Assembly (NCBI RefSeq): GCF_019063845.1
Contig: NZ_CP077683.1
Coordinates: forward strand, 2,542,001-2,606,000
Direction: 5' to 3'
DNA length: 64,000 nt
From: Geomonas subterranea
Lineage (GTDB): Bacteria; Desulfobacterota; Desulfuromonadia; Geobacterales; Geobacteraceae
Shown: positions 1-12,546 of the stretch, piece by piece
Numbering within the stretch: the first letter of the stretch is position 1
Layout: the number at the start of each line of letters is the position of its first letter
Position numbers and translations under genes: made by a program
Notes under the pieces: generated by a model
What the model was told of the DNA's origin: nothing
The model's database searches: none
What the model saw: only the letters and a program-made list of their open reading frames with translations

Positions 1-170
1 AGGGGGGGGGACGGGAACGGTTGCTGCACGTGCTGGCGGCGCGCCGGGCCGGCCTCTTCGCCGTGTTCGCGCAGACCCGCCGTGACCAGCCGCTCGAGCC
101 GCTGACCCGCCGGATCAGCGAGGAGCTTCGGCTTCCCCGCAGACCAGGCCCAGCAGGAATCCCGCCGTAG
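1..170 (+). CDS. C-terminal fragment of an unidentified protein (runs in from the left edge)
   Basis: A plus-strand frame is open from the window edge to a TAG at 168-170, giving about 55 residues that start inside the protein. The piece is rich in Arg and Leu and its codons carry G or C in third position, as in the real genes nearby. It overlaps the 3' end of the convergent peptidase gene by 56 bases, which is long but possible. The minus strand here is also open, so the call is weak. No family was recognised. Confidence 0.3.
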   Translation, partial: GGGRERLLHVLAARRAGLFAVFAQTRRDQPLEPLTRRISEELRLPRRPGPAGIPP

Positions 171-1053
171 CCTCGCAGACGCGGACCGCGAAGCCGAGGT
201 TCAGGGTATCGAAGGTGTCGCTTCTTTGGTGGTAGTGGGGGTTACGGAAGTTGGTGGTGTCGGTGAGCATGATGGCGGGGTAGCCGGCATCCCAGAAGGG
301 AGCGTGGTCGGATCTGCGGGTGTCGGGGATGAGCTCACCGTTACCGGGAACGACCAGGGGAACCACCGGAAGGGGGATGTCGAAACTCTCCACCGCGAGT
401 GCAAACCGCATCGCCAGCCCCTGTGAAAGCTGGTTCGCAATGACGGCAAGGAAATCACCGGTATCCGGCACCTGGAGCGGCAGGCCCGGGGGAGCGCCCT
501 GGCGCACCGAGCCCCCCGCGAAGGCGACCGATTCCAGGACCAGCACGCCCTCCATCTCCCACCCCTGTAAAGCCGCGAATCCTGCGAGGGCGCGGCTTCC
601 CCTGAGCCCTGTCCCGGAAGGTCCCTCCTCGGAGTTCTCCTCGAGGTTCACCCCCACGAACTGCAAGGTCTTTTCCGGCCGCCACTGGCTGAAGAGGGTG
701 GCGAGTTCCAGCAGCAGCGCGACGCCGCTTGCGTTGTCATCCGCCCCGGGAGAACCGGCGACGGTGTCGAAGTGGGCGAGCACCAGGACCCGTTTGTCCG
801 GCAGCCGCGTTCCCAGCCTGGTGGCGACGACGTTGTGGTATTCCCGGCCGCCATCGGCGAAGCCGTGCAGGTCGACGGCGTACCCAAGGGCGCGCAGGGT
901 GTCCCCGATGTAGGAGCAGGCGCGCTCCAGGGCGGCGGGTGCCGCCACCGGATGCCTGACCCCCTCGAGGTACTTAAGGTGCCGCTCAATCCGGTCCCTG
1001 GAGACCGCGGGGAGCGCCCTCCCCTTCCCCGCCGCTTCGGGCGGGCGGTTCAT
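115..1053 (-). CDS. M28 family zinc metallopeptidase (aminopeptidase-like)
   Basis: 312 residues. Visible M28 features in order are an HFDTV segment followed by GADDNASG (the His and bridging Asp zinc ligands), an NLEENSEEG segment carrying the Glu-Glu pair (catalytic base and ligand), and a late SDHAPFWDAGYPAIM segment followed by HYH, supplying the last Asp/His ligands. The family removes N-terminal residues from peptides with two zinc ions. No signal peptide is evident, so the enzyme is probably cytoplasmic. The ATG overlaps the stop of the upstream DUF4124 gene by 4 bases (ATGA), so the two are probably translationally coupled. The exact substrate cannot be told from sequence. Confidence 0.85.
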   Translation of the reverse strand: MNRPPEAAGKGRALPAVSRDRIERHLKYLEGVRHPVAAPAALERACSYIGDTLRALGYAVDLHGFADGGREYHNVVATRLGTRLPDKRVLVLAHFDTVAGSPGADDNASGVALLLELATLFSQWRPEKTLQFVGVNLEENSEEGPSGTGLRGSRALAGFAALQGWEMEGVLVLESVAFAGGSVRQGAPPGLPLQVPDTGDFLAVIANQLSQGLAMRFALAVESFDIPLPVVPLVVPGNGELIPDTRRSDHAPFWDAGYPAIMLTDTTNFRNPHYHQRSDTFDTLNLGFAVRVCEATAGFLLGLVCGEAEAPR

Positions 1054-1643
1054 TTGAGAGCCTCAAGTTCCTGCTCCAGCTGTTGCGCCCGCGCCTTGTC
1101 CTCGCGCAGCTCGGCCAGCTTCTTGTAGTACGCGGCACGAGCGGCACCCGCGAAAGAAAAGGCGCTGTTCTTATTGACGTACGGGTTCTGCGCGTCGCTG
1201 GTCTTCCCCTCGGCGAGCTCTTTCTGGAATTGCCTCGCCTCTTCCACCGTCGGGGTGCGCCCCTTGGCCACCATCCATTTGTGGTGCAGCCTCTGCAGCT
1301 CCTTCTTTTTCCCCTCCAGCTCGCCACGGATCTGGGCGAGTTCGGTGGCTAACCGGGAGCGACGCGCGCTCTTGGCTTCGGGCTCCACCGGTGCGGCGGC
1401 AGCTTCCTTCGCCGCTGGGGGGGCAGCCGCGGCACCGTTTTTTCGCTCCGTTGCCGCAGGCTCTTTCGCCGCGCTTGCCGGATCCACCTCCTGGGCGCGC
1501 TTCAAGTACTTGTCCGGGATACGGTCCGAGTCGTCGGTGAAGTGGACAGTTCCGGCGTCGTCGCGCCACTGGTAGGTGCCGCCCAAGACGAGCGCGGGTG
1601 CGGCAAGGAGAAAAACCGTGGCAACCATCGTCGTACGTCGCAT
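1050..1643 (-). CDS. DUF4124 domain-containing periplasmic protein
   Basis: 197 residues from the ATG at 1643, chosen because a GGAGGG ribosome-binding site lies just upstream and the protein then begins with a clean signal peptide (MRRTTMVATVFLLAAPALVLGG). A longer frame upstream would place unrelated residues before the signal. The mature start reads YQWRDDAGTVHFTDD, the hallmark of DUF4124. A central Ala/Glu/Lys-rich stretch is followed by a Leu/Glu-rich C-terminal region likely to form coiled coil (LAQIRGELEGKKKELQRL and LEQELEALK). Function is unknown; it is likely an exported envelope protein. It is transcribed with the M28 peptidase that overlaps its end. Confidence 0.75.
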   Translation of the reverse strand: MRRTTMVATVFLLAAPALVLGGTYQWRDDAGTVHFTDDSDRIPDKYLKRAQEVDPASAAKEPAATERKNGAAAAPPAAKEAAAAPVEPEAKSARRSRLATELAQIRGELEGKKKELQRLHHKWMVAKGRTPTVEEARQFQKELAEGKTSDAQNPYVNKNSAFSFAGAARAAYYKKLAELREDKARAQQLEQELEALK

Positions 1644-1684
1644 GTGCCCTCCGGAAGGCAAGATCGTGCAGTGCAAGGCTGAAG

Positions 1685-1712
1685 ATAATATGCATGTTGC
1701 GGCATTTGTCAA
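1685..1712 (-). promoter_or_regulatory. Sigma-70 promoter for the DUF4124-peptidase pair
   Basis: Read on the minus strand, TTGACA (1712-1707) is followed after 16 bases by TATTAT (1690-1685). The expected start site lies about 35 bases before the DUF4124 ATG at 1643. Confidence 0.65.
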
Positions 1713-1791
1713 TTTTCTTTTGCCGCGTCTCATCTTCTCCGTCTCCCTGCGCCCTCCTTACCCGCTGCGGCGCAGGCGCCGGAACGAGAAA

Positions 1792-1815
1792 GGGCCGGGG
1801 AACTTCCCCCGGCCC
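1792..1815 (-). terminator. Hairpin downstream of the pyruvate:ferredoxin oxidoreductase gene
   Basis: GGGCCGGGG (1792-1800) pairs with CCCCGGCCC (1807-1815) around a short loop. On the minus strand the stem is followed by TTTCTC, a weak T tract. It lies 214 bases past the stop of the oxidoreductase gene. Confidence 0.5.
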
Positions 1816-1858
1816 ATTTGGTTGTCTTGTCCTGTAATCTGTGAAGGATTGCCCTTGT

Positions 1859-1972
1859 CTCCCCTCCCCCCTTGCGTGCGGGGATTAGTGGGAGGGGGAG
1901 CGCGCGTCATCGCCGTACTTGCGGCTTCGCCCACCCCGGCCCCCTCCCGTCAAGGGAGGGGGGGGACGCGGG
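1859..1972. repeat. GC-rich palindromic intergenic repeat, copy 1
   Basis: Contains CCCCTCCCCC...GGGAGGGGGAG and CCCCCTCCCGTCAAGGGAGG blocks. The second block recurs almost unchanged near 10910. It is one of seven such sites in the window, all intergenic. Confidence 0.6.
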
Positions 1973-2028
1973 GACTGCTTTCGTCCGAGGTTCCGGGACG
2001 CCTATCTTTCCCAGCCGGCCGGTTGCCG

Positions 2029-5000
2029 CTACTTTTTCCCTTCCTCACCGAAGCTGAGCGCCGCGAGTTTCGTGTAGTAGTCGAAACGGTCCGCGGCCCA
2101 GGCGCTCGCCTTCTGCATCAACTGGTCGGCCGCCTCGGGGTTCATCTTCCTGAGCACCTTGTAGCGGTTCTCCCCCCCCGCGTACTCCTCGAAGCTGGTG
2201 GTGGGCGCCTTGCTGTCCAACTGCAGCGGGTTTTTGCCTTGTGCGGAGAGTGCCGGGTTGTAGCGGTACAGCGGCCAATAGCCCGAGGAGACCGCCTTTT
2301 TCTGCTCGTCCACGCCGCGGGTCATGTCGATGCCGTGGGCGATGCAGTGTGAGTAGGCGATGATCAGCGAGGGACCGTCGTGGGCCTCGGCCTCGATGAA
2401 GGCCTTGACCACCTGTCCCGGGTTGGCAAGGGAAACCGACGCGACGTAGACGTGACCGTAGGCCATCGCCATCATCCCGAGGTCCTTCTTGGCCATGGAC
2501 TTGCCGCCGGCGGCGAACTGTGCCACCGCGCCGATCGGGGTCGATTTGGATGCCTGCCCGCCGGTGTTGGAATAGACCTCGGTGTCGAGCACCAGGATGT
2601 TCACGTTCTTCCCCGAGGCGATGACGTGGTCCAGGCCGCCGTAGCCGATGTCGTAGGCCCAGCCGTCGCCCCCCACGCACCAGACCGATTTCTGCACCAG
2701 GTAATCCGCGATGGGGAGAAGCTGCGCCGCGGCCTCCTCGTCGCAGTTGGCGAGCGCATCCTTGAGCCTGGCCACCCGGGCGCGCTGCGCTTCAATGGCG
2801 GCCTGACCGGACTGACCGGCGTCGAGGATCTCCCGCATCAGCGGGGCGATGGCGACACAGCTGCCGCAGCCGCTGCCGATGAGCTGCTCCAGGAGCTCCC
2901 GTGCCGCCTGGTTGAACTTGTCCACCGCGAGCCTCATGCCGTAGCCGAACTCAGCGTTGTCCTCGAAGAGCGAGTTGGACCAGGCCGGGCCGCGCCCGTC
3001 GGCACGTTTCGCCCACGGTGTTGTGGGGAGGTTGCCGCCGTAGATCGAGGTGCAGCCGGTGGCGTTGGCGATGAGCGCCCGGTCCCCGAAGAGCTGGGAG
3101 AGAAGCTTCAGGTACGGTGTCTCGCCGCAGCCAGCGCAGGCGCCGGAGTACTCGAACAGGGGGCGCACCAGCTGGCTGCCGCGCAGGGTGTCCAGCTTCA
3201 CCAGCGCCGGATCGAGGTCGGGAAGCCCCAGGAAGAAGTGGTAGTTGGCGGCCTCGGCGGCACGCAAGGGGGGCTGGAACCGCATGTCCAGCGCCTTGTG
3301 CCCCGGGTTCTCCTTGTCCTTCGCCGGGCAGTTGTGGGCGCAGGCACCGCAGCCGGTGCAATCCTCCGGGGCGACCTGGAAGGTCACCTTGTGCTCCTTC
3401 AGCTCCGCCATCTTGGAGTCGGCGCACTTGAACCCCGCGGGTGCCCCGGAAAGCGCCTCGGCCGGGTAGGCCTTGACCCGGATGGCGGCGTGCGGGCAGA
3501 CGAAGGAGCAGATGGCGCACTGGATGCAGAGCTTCTCGTCCCAGACCGGGATCTCCACCGCGATGTTGCGCTTCTCGTACTGCGAGGTCGCGGTCGGGAA
3601 GGTGCCGTCGATGGGCATGGCGGAGACCGGAAGGTCGTCGCCGAAGCCGGCGATGATGCGGCCGGTGACCTCCTTCACGAAGTGCGGCGCGCCCGCCCCG
3701 ACCGGCGGCGGCATAGTGATGCCGCTGGACGGTGACGCCGGGACGGCCACCTCGTGGATGTTCAAAAGCGCCTGGTCGACGGCGGCGTTGTTCATGGCCA
3801 CCACCTTCTCCCCCGCCTTGCCGTAGCTCTTCTTGATGGCCCCCTTGATCTCGGCGATGGCACTCTCGAGCGGGATGATCCCGGAGATCTTGAAGAAGGC
3901 GGTCTGCATGATCACGTTGATGCGGGCGCCAAGGCCAAGCTCCTCGGCGAGCTTGATGGCGTTTATGGTGTAGACCTTGAGCTTCTTGTCGATGATCTGC
4001 TTTTGCACCTCGACCGGCATCTTGTCCCAGACCTCTTCGTGGTCGAACGGGGAGCAGAGCAGGAAGGTCGCACCCGGCTTCGCCTTGCCCAGCATGTCGT
4101 ACTTCTCCAGGAAGGTGAAGTTGTGGCAGGCGACGAAGTCGGCGTTGTCGATCAGGTACGGCGCGTTGATCGGCTTCTTGCCGAAGCGCAGGTGGGAGGT
4201 GGTGATGGTCCCCGCCTTCTTGGAGTCGTAGACGAAGTAGGCCTGGGCGTAGTTGTCGGTCGCCTCGCCGATGATCTTGATGGAGTTCTTGTTGGCCCCC
4301 ACGGTGCCGTCCGAGCCCAGGCCGAAGAACATCGCCTCGTAGGTCCCTTCCATCGCGGTCCTGAAGGAGCTGTCGTAGTCGAGGCTTGCGCCGGTCACGT
4401 CGTCGTTGATGCCGACCACGAAGTTGCTTTTCGGCTGGTTCTCCTTCAGGTTGTCAAACACCGCCTTGGCCATGGCCGGGGTGAACTCCTTGGAGCCCAG
4501 ACCGTAGCGCCCGCCGACGATGACCGGGTAGCCGACGAAGTTGCTGAGGCCGGCCGCCATCCCCTCGCCGATCGCGGTGCGCACGTCAAGGTAGAGCGGC
4601 TCGCCCAAGGCGCCGGGCTCCTTGGTGCGGTCCAGCACCGCGATGCGGCGCACCGATGCGGGGAGCGCCTTGACGAAGGCCTCAAGTGGAAAGGGACGGT
4701 ACAGGTGGATTTTCACCACCCCCACCTTCTCCCCCCGCGCGTTCAGGGCCACCACGCTCTCCTGCACCGTGTCGGCGCCCGAGCCCATGATGACGATGAC
4801 CCGCTCGGCGTCCGGCGCACCGGCATACTCCACCACGCCATACCTGCGCCCGGTGAGTGCCGCGAACTTCTCCATCTCCTTTTCCACGATCTCGATCGTC
4901 GCCGGGTAGAACCGGTTGACCGTCTCGCGCCCCTGGAAGTAGACGTCCGGGTTTTGGGCACTACCGCGCAAGACCGGCCGGTCCGGGGTGAGGCAGCGGG

Positions 5001-5613
5001 CGCGGTGCGCGTTGACCAGCTCGTTGTCGATCATGGCGCGCATGTCGTCGCGGGAGAGCGCCTCCACCTTCTGCACCTCGTGGGAGGTGCGGAAGCCGTC
5101 GAAAAAGTGCAGGAACGGGATGCGGGAGCGCAGGGTGGCCGCCTGGGCGATCAGGGCGAAGTCCATCACCTCCTGCACGTTGTTGGAACAGAGCATGGCC
5201 CAGCCGGTGGCGCGGCAGGACATGACGTCGGAATGGTCGCCGAAGATGGACAGCGCCTGGGTGGCGATGGCCCGCGCCGAGACGTGGAACACGGTGGAGG
5301 TGAGCTCGCCGGCGATCTTGTACATGTTGGGGATCATCAGCAAAAGCCCCTGGCTCGCGGTGAAGGTCGTGGTGAGCGCCCCCGCCTGCAGCGCGCCGTG
5401 CACCGCCCCGGCCGCGCCACCCTCGGACTGCAGCTCGGAGACCAGCGGCACCGTCCCCCAGATGTTCTTCTCCCCCGCCGCGCTCTTCGCGTCGGAGATC
5501 TCCCCCATCACCGAGGACGGGGTGATCGGGTAGATCGCGATCACCTCGTTGGTGGCGTGGGCCACGTGGGCGGCCGCGGTGTTGCCGTCTATGGTTACCA
5601 TTTTTCTGCTCAT
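2029..5613 (-). CDS. nifJ: Pyruvate:ferredoxin (flavodoxin) oxidoreductase, single-chain
   Basis: 1194 residues, the usual length of the one-chain homodimeric enzyme. It interconverts pyruvate plus CoA with acetyl-CoA plus CO2, passing electrons to ferredoxin or flavodoxin. It starts with the pyrimidine-binding domain (IAIYPITPSSVMGE). Around residues 680-780 are two 4Fe-4S motifs, CIQCAICSFVCP and CTGCGACAHNCP. Then come the third cluster cysteines (GACAGCGETPY) and the thiamine diphosphate site (GGDGWAYDIGYGGLDH and YSNTGGQASKSTP). A ribosome-binding site AGGAG precedes the ATG. It lies downstream of sucCD, maeB and dctA on the same strand, which suggests malate or succinate carbon reaching acetyl-CoA, or pyruvate synthesis from acetate in reverse. 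Confidence 0.95.
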   Translation of the reverse strand: MSRKMVTIDGNTAAAHVAHATNEVIAIYPITPSSVMGEISDAKSAAGEKNIWGTVPLVSELQSEGGAAGAVHGALQAGALTTTFTASQGLLLMIPNMYKIAGELTSTVFHVSARAIATQALSIFGDHSDVMSCRATGWAMLCSNNVQEVMDFALIAQAATLRSRIPFLHFFDGFRTSHEVQKVEALSRDDMRAMIDNELVNAHRARCLTPDRPVLRGSAQNPDVYFQGRETVNRFYPATIEIVEKEMEKFAALTGRRYGVVEYAGAPDAERVIVIMGSGADTVQESVVALNARGEKVGVVKIHLYRPFPLEAFVKALPASVRRIAVLDRTKEPGALGEPLYLDVRTAIGEGMAAGLSNFVGYPVIVGGRYGLGSKEFTPAMAKAVFDNLKENQPKSNFVVGINDDVTGASLDYDSSFRTAMEGTYEAMFFGLGSDGTVGANKNSIKIIGEATDNYAQAYFVYDSKKAGTITTSHLRFGKKPINAPYLIDNADFVACHNFTFLEKYDMLGKAKPGATFLLCSPFDHEEVWDKMPVEVQKQIIDKKLKVYTINAIKLAEELGLGARINVIMQTAFFKISGIIPLESAIAEIKGAIKKSYGKAGEKVVAMNNAAVDQALLNIHEVAVPASPSSGITMPPPVGAGAPHFVKEVTGRIIAGFGDDLPVSAMPIDGTFPTATSQYEKRNIAVEIPVWDEKLCIQCAICSFVCPHAAIRVKAYPAEALSGAPAGFKCADSKMAELKEHKVTFQVAPEDCTGCGACAHNCPAKDKENPGHKALDMRFQPPLRAAEAANYHFFLGLPDLDPALVKLDTLRGSQLVRPLFEYSGACAGCGETPYLKLLSQLFGDRALIANATGCTSIYGGNLPTTPWAKRADGRGPAWSNSLFEDNAEFGYGMRLAVDKFNQAARELLEQLIGSGCGSCVAIAPLMREILDAGQSGQAAIEAQRARVARLKDALANCDEEAAAQLLPIADYLVQKSVWCVGGDGWAYDIGYGGLDHVIASGKNVNILVLDTEVYSNTGGQASKSTPIGAVAQFAAGGKSMAKKDLGMMAMAYGHVYVASVSLANPGQVVKAFIEAEAHDGPSLIIAYSHCIAHGIDMTRGVDEQKKAVSSGYWPLYRYNPALSAQGKNPLQLDSKAPTTSFEEYAGGENRYKVLRKMNPEAADQLMQKASAWAADRFDYYTKLAALSFGEEGKK

Positions 5614-5664
5614 GCTCTCGCTCCTCTTGACTTACATACGTGAATTCTGGTGCACCCCGCCGGG

Positions 5665-5826
5665 CTACGACGCGCTCTGCCAGGGGACCATGTCCTGCAG
5701 GGCCTCCCGCATCAGGTCGGACACCTTCATGTTGACCTCTTTGGATATCTTCTCGATGGTCTCGCGCTCCTCGCGGCTCACCCGCACCGAGAGTACGTGA
5801 TAGCGTGCGTTATCTTTCTTTTTCAT
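5665..5826 (-). CDS. Small ribbon-helix-helix (CopG/Arc-like) DNA-binding protein
   Basis: 53 residues, encoded between sucD and the pyruvate oxidoreductase gene. GGAGGCCCCG stands just before the ATG at 5826. After a basic start (MKKKDNARYH) comes a short beta strand VLSVRVSREE, then two helices (RETIEKISKEVN and KVSDLMREALQDMV), the pattern of ribbon-helix-helix repressors. These bind DNA as dimers through the paired strands. No toxin partner lies beside it, and the flanking genes are metabolic, so it is more likely a local regulator than an antitoxin. Its target is unknown; direct repeats upstream of sucC are candidates. Confidence 0.75.
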   Translation of the reverse strand: MKKKDNARYHVLSVRVSREERETIEKISKEVNMKVSDLMREALQDMVPWQSAS

Positions 5827-5866
5827 CGGGGCCTCCGCCGCCACATCCCCGTGGCGCTCTTTATCT

Positions 5867-6742
<876 letters not shown>

Positions 6743-6753
6743 GGCGTCCCTCC

Positions 6754-7923
<1,170 letters not shown>

Positions 7924-8030
7924 TTTCCCTCCTTAAAGCCTTTGTTTTAGTAAAGCCGCCAAGTGCACAACATTAACCTTTTCTTGTTTTATTTTGGCCG
8001 GATTTCAGGGGTCAACGCCGCACAACACTC

Positions 8031-8117
8031 ATATACTCCCATGATACATTTTTGGCAAACACTTTTATAATCTCCGCATAAAAAAATTGGTAAGACCGAA
8101 TATACTCCACGATACAA
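8031..8117. repeat. Pair of 17-18-base direct repeats upstream of sucC
   Basis: ATATACTCCCATGATACA at 8031-8048 and ATATACTCCACGATACA at 8100-8116 differ by one inserted base and one substitution. They start 69 bases apart, and a further TGATAC lies near 8148. The position suggests an operator, which is inference. Confidence 0.5.
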
Positions 8118-8260
8118 GCCGATCATAAATTCACTGACGCACGAAAATGATACCGAACGAATGTTTGAATTATCGACATTTACACCGGGAAACCGGAAGA
8201 CGAGGCGGGTAGGAAAGTGGGAAGCCGCTGCAGTAGAACACCGCAGGCAACGTTATTTGG

Positions 8261-8271
8261 TTACATTGTAA
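8261..8271. promoter_or_regulatory. Perfect palindrome TTACATTGTAA upstream of sucC
   Basis: Arms TTACA and TGTAA flank one central T. This could be a binding site for a dimeric regulator, but a single short palindrome in AT-rich DNA is weak evidence. Confidence 0.25.
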
Positions 8272-8356
8272 TACAGCCATATCCGGATGCACGACAACCG
8301 CCAAACATCAAAAACTCAAAATAGAACACACTGTAAACGAACCGCCGCTTCGGCGC

Positions 8357-8396
8357 AAAAAAATTCCCCGCCCCTCCTCGGCGGAGGGGACGGGGG
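8357..8396 (-). terminator. Rho-independent terminator of maeB
   Basis: On the minus strand a GC-rich stem (8366-8377 against 8383-8395, one bulged base) is followed by AATTTTTTT. It lies 22 bases beyond the maeB stop. Confidence 0.85.
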
Positions 8397-8417
8397 ATCG
8401 GTTAGGCGAAACGACTG

Positions 8418-10667
<2,250 letters not shown>

Positions 10668-10704
10668 CTATGTGCTCCTCCTCTTTGCTGCCGATTTTTG
10701 GTTC

Positions 10705-10743
10705 AAAAAAAGAGGGCAGCAGCAACGGCGGTGCTAGCCCTCT
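10705..10743 (-). terminator. Rho-independent terminator between dctA and maeB
   Basis: On the minus strand AGAGGGC (10743-10737) pairs with GCCCTCT (10717-10711), followed by a run of seven T. It would end transcripts coming from dctA just ahead of maeB. Confidence 0.75.
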
Positions 10744-10800
10744 CTCGAAAAGCCCCTCGCGGGGCAAAGATGTTAGATGCCGCTGTTCGCGCCAAGCCGC

Positions 10801-10936
10801 TCCCCCCTCCCCTTGCGGGAGGGGCATCCGGTGCCCCCCTCCCCTTGCGGAGGGGAAGGGGGTGGGGAAGGTGCCATCATCTCTGCACTTTGCGGCTTCA
10901 CCCCCCCCCGGCCCCCTCCCGTCAAGGGAGGGGAGC
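10801..10936. repeat. GC-rich palindromic intergenic repeat, copy 2
   Basis: Contains two CCCCTCCCCTTGCGG-type blocks and a CCCCCTCCCGTCAAGGGAGG block. The last is shared, together with the preceding TTGCGGCTTC, with the copy near 1920. Confidence 0.6.
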
Positions 10937-10981
10937 AAACAGATCCGGATTGGGCGGGCATCTTGCGCAACCCCCTGCGCC

Positions 10982-12298
10982 TTACGCCTCTTCCGGCTCC
11001 GGCTCCAGTAGCCCCATTTCGGGTTCCTCTTCCTCGACATTCTGGTTGTTCAACACGCGGTGCATGCGTTCCATGTCGAGCTCGTTCTCCCAGCGGGACA
11101 CGACCACGGTGGCGACCCCGTTGCCGACCAGGTTGGTGAGGGCGCGCGCTTCCGACATGAAGCGATCGATCCCGAGGATCAGTGCGAGCCCCGCGACCGG
11201 GATGGTGGGGATGGCGGCGAAGGTCGCGGCGAGCGTGACGAAACCGCTGCCGGTGACGCCGGCGGCACCCTTGGAGGTGAGCATGAGAACCCCCAGGATG
11301 GTGATGGTCTGGGTCATGGTGAGCGGCGTGTTGGTGGCCTGCGCCACGAAGATGGCCGCCATGGTCAGGTAGATGGAGGTGCCGTCCAGGTTGAAGGAGT
11401 AGCCGGTCGGGATAACCATGCCGACCACCGACTTGGTGCAGCCCAGGTTTTCAAGCTTGGCCATCATGCGCGGCAGCGCCGATTCGGAGGAGGAAGTCCC
11501 GAGAACGATGAGGAGCTCTTCCTTGATGTACGAGATGAACTTGAAGATGTTGAAGCCGCAGATCTTGCAGATGGTGCCGAGGACAACGAATATGAAGATC
11601 AGGCAGGTGAGGTAGAAGCTGCCCATGAGCATGCCGAGCTTGGCAAGCGACCCCAGCCCGAACTTGCCGATGGTGAAGGCCATGGCGCCGAAGGCGCCGA
11701 TCGGTGCGAACTTCATGATCAGGTTGACCACCCCGAACAGGGCGTGGGAGACGTCGTCGATGAACTTGTAGACCGGCTTTCCCTTCTCGCCCAGCGCGGA
11801 AAGGGCCAGGCCGAAGAGGATGGCGAAGAAGAGCACCTGCAGGATCTCCCCCTTGGCGAACGCGTCGACGACGCTGGACGGGATGATGCTCAGGGCGAAG
11901 TCGGCGAAGCTGTGGGACTTGGCCGCGGTCGCGGTGTAGGTGGCGAGCCCCTTGGTATCGAGCTTGGTCACATCCGCGTTCATGCCGACGCCGGGCTGGA
12001 TCACGTTGATGACCAACAGGCCGATCCCCAGGGCCAGGGTGGATACCAGTTCGAAGTAGAGCAGCGCCTTGCCGCCGACGCGGCCGACCTTCTTCATATC
12101 GTCCATGCCGGCGATGCCGGTAACCACGGTACAGAAGATCACCGGGGTGATGATCATCTTGATCATCTTGATGAAGCCATCGCCCAACGGCTTCATGGCG
12201 GCTCCGGTGTCGGGCAGGTAGTAACCCAGCGCGACGCCGATAGAAATCGCCAGCAGCACCTGGAAGTACAGAACCTGGTAGAACTTCTTGCTTTTCAT
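10982..12298 (-). CDS. dctA: C4-dicarboxylate:cation symporter, DAACS family
   Basis: 438 residues with about eight membrane-spanning or re-entrant segments, first at [19 protein letters not shown]. The Ser-rich re-entrant loop ([13 protein letters not shown]) and the substrate/cation motif [18 protein letters not shown] place it in the glutamate/dicarboxylate carrier family. The Geobacter context and the neighbouring malic enzyme favour succinate, fumarate and malate as substrates. The C-terminus is acidic. GGAGAGACC precedes the ATG. It lies downstream of a two-component system, with a candidate sigma-54 promoter and twin palindromes in between. A glutamate or aspartate carrier is the main alternative. 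Confidence 0.88.
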   Translation of the reverse strand: MKSKKFYQVLYFQVLLAISIGVALGYYLPDTGAAMKPLGDGFIKMIKMIITPVIFCTVVTGIAGMDDMKKVGRVGGKALLYFELVSTLALGIGLLVINVIQPGVGMNADVTKLDTKGLATYTATAAKSHSFADFALSIIPSSVVDAFAKGEILQVLFFAILFGLALSALGEKGKPVYKFIDDVSHALFGVVNLIMKFAPIGAFGAMAFTIGKFGLGSLAKLGMLMGSFYLTCLIFIFVVLGTICKICGFNIFKFISYIKEELLIVLGTSSSESALPRMMAKLENLGCTKSVVGMVIPTGYSFNLDGTSIYLTMAAIFVAQATNTPLTMTQTITILGVLMLTSKGAAGVTGSGFVTLAATFAAIPTIPVAGLALILGIDRFMSEARALTNLVGNGVATVVVSRWENELDMERMHRVLNNQNVEEEEPEMGLLEPEPEEA

Positions 12299-12343
12299 GG
12301 TCTCTCCTTTTACGTGGCTCGTGTGAACCTGGAATATAGATCC

Positions 12344-12361
12344 GGCAAGGCATTAGCCGAT
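12344..12361 (-). promoter_or_regulatory. Candidate sigma-54 (-24/-12) promoter of dctA
   Basis: The minus strand reads TCGGCTAATGCCTTGCC: GGC and TTGC are present with the required ten bases between GG and GC. The -24 element deviates from TGGCAC at three places, so the match is moderate. The start site would fall about 35 bases ahead of the dctA ATG. Confidence 0.5.
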
Positions 12362-12484
12362 AACACTGTTTGACACCTCATATCAGCAAGACGAATACCA
12401 ACTGTCTGTATACGGATGTAAGTGGCTGTAAATAGGGTTAAAAATGTTGTTTTACGACGAAGAGGAGCATCCAAAGGTATTAAC

Positions 12485-12501
12485 CAAAGGAAACACCTTT
12501 G
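12485..12501. repeat. Inverted repeat CAAAGG-N5-CCTTTG
   Basis: Perfect six-base arms around AAACA. Another CCAAAGG lies 13 bases to the left (12471-12477). It sits between the palindrome pair and the putative dctA promoter; its role is unknown. Confidence 0.35.
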
Positions 12502-12546
12502 TTGTTGCAATCGGGAAAGCGGCTTGTTTACGGCAGGATGGAGGGC

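Larger units (their letters stand above)
1644..2028. other. Intergenic region with promoter, terminator and GC-rich repeat
   Basis: No gene was found in these 385 bases. The stretch holds the DUF4124 promoter, a terminator-like hairpin at 1792-1815 and one copy of the CTCTCCC-type palindromic repeat. Confidence 0.7.
7924..8417. other. AT-rich control region upstream of sucC
   Basis: No gene was seen. The stretch is much richer in A and T than its surroundings. It contains two near-identical direct repeats (8031 and 8100), a perfect palindrome TTACATTGTAA at 8261-8271, and the maeB terminator at its far end. A clear sigma-70 promoter for sucC could not be picked out. Confidence 0.6.
10668..10981. 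other. dctA-maeB spacer with terminator and GC-rich repeat
   Basis: 314 bases with no gene. It holds the dctA terminator (10705-10743) next to the maeB ribosome-binding site and one copy of the GC-rich palindromic repeat (10801-10936). Confidence 0.7.

Noticed and set aside
2380-5643. Very long plus-strand open frames opposite the nifJ gene
   Set aside because: They are mirror frames produced by high GC content and biased codons; the minus-strand protein has all the enzyme motifs.
5665-5826. Antitoxin of a toxin-antitoxin pair for the ribbon-helix-helix gene
   Set aside because: No small toxin-like gene lies on either side; neighbours are sucD and nifJ.
7924-8417. Origin of replication in the AT-rich spacer
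   Set aside because: No DnaA boxes were recognised and no dnaA, gyrB or parAB genes are nearby; a promoter region explains the base composition.
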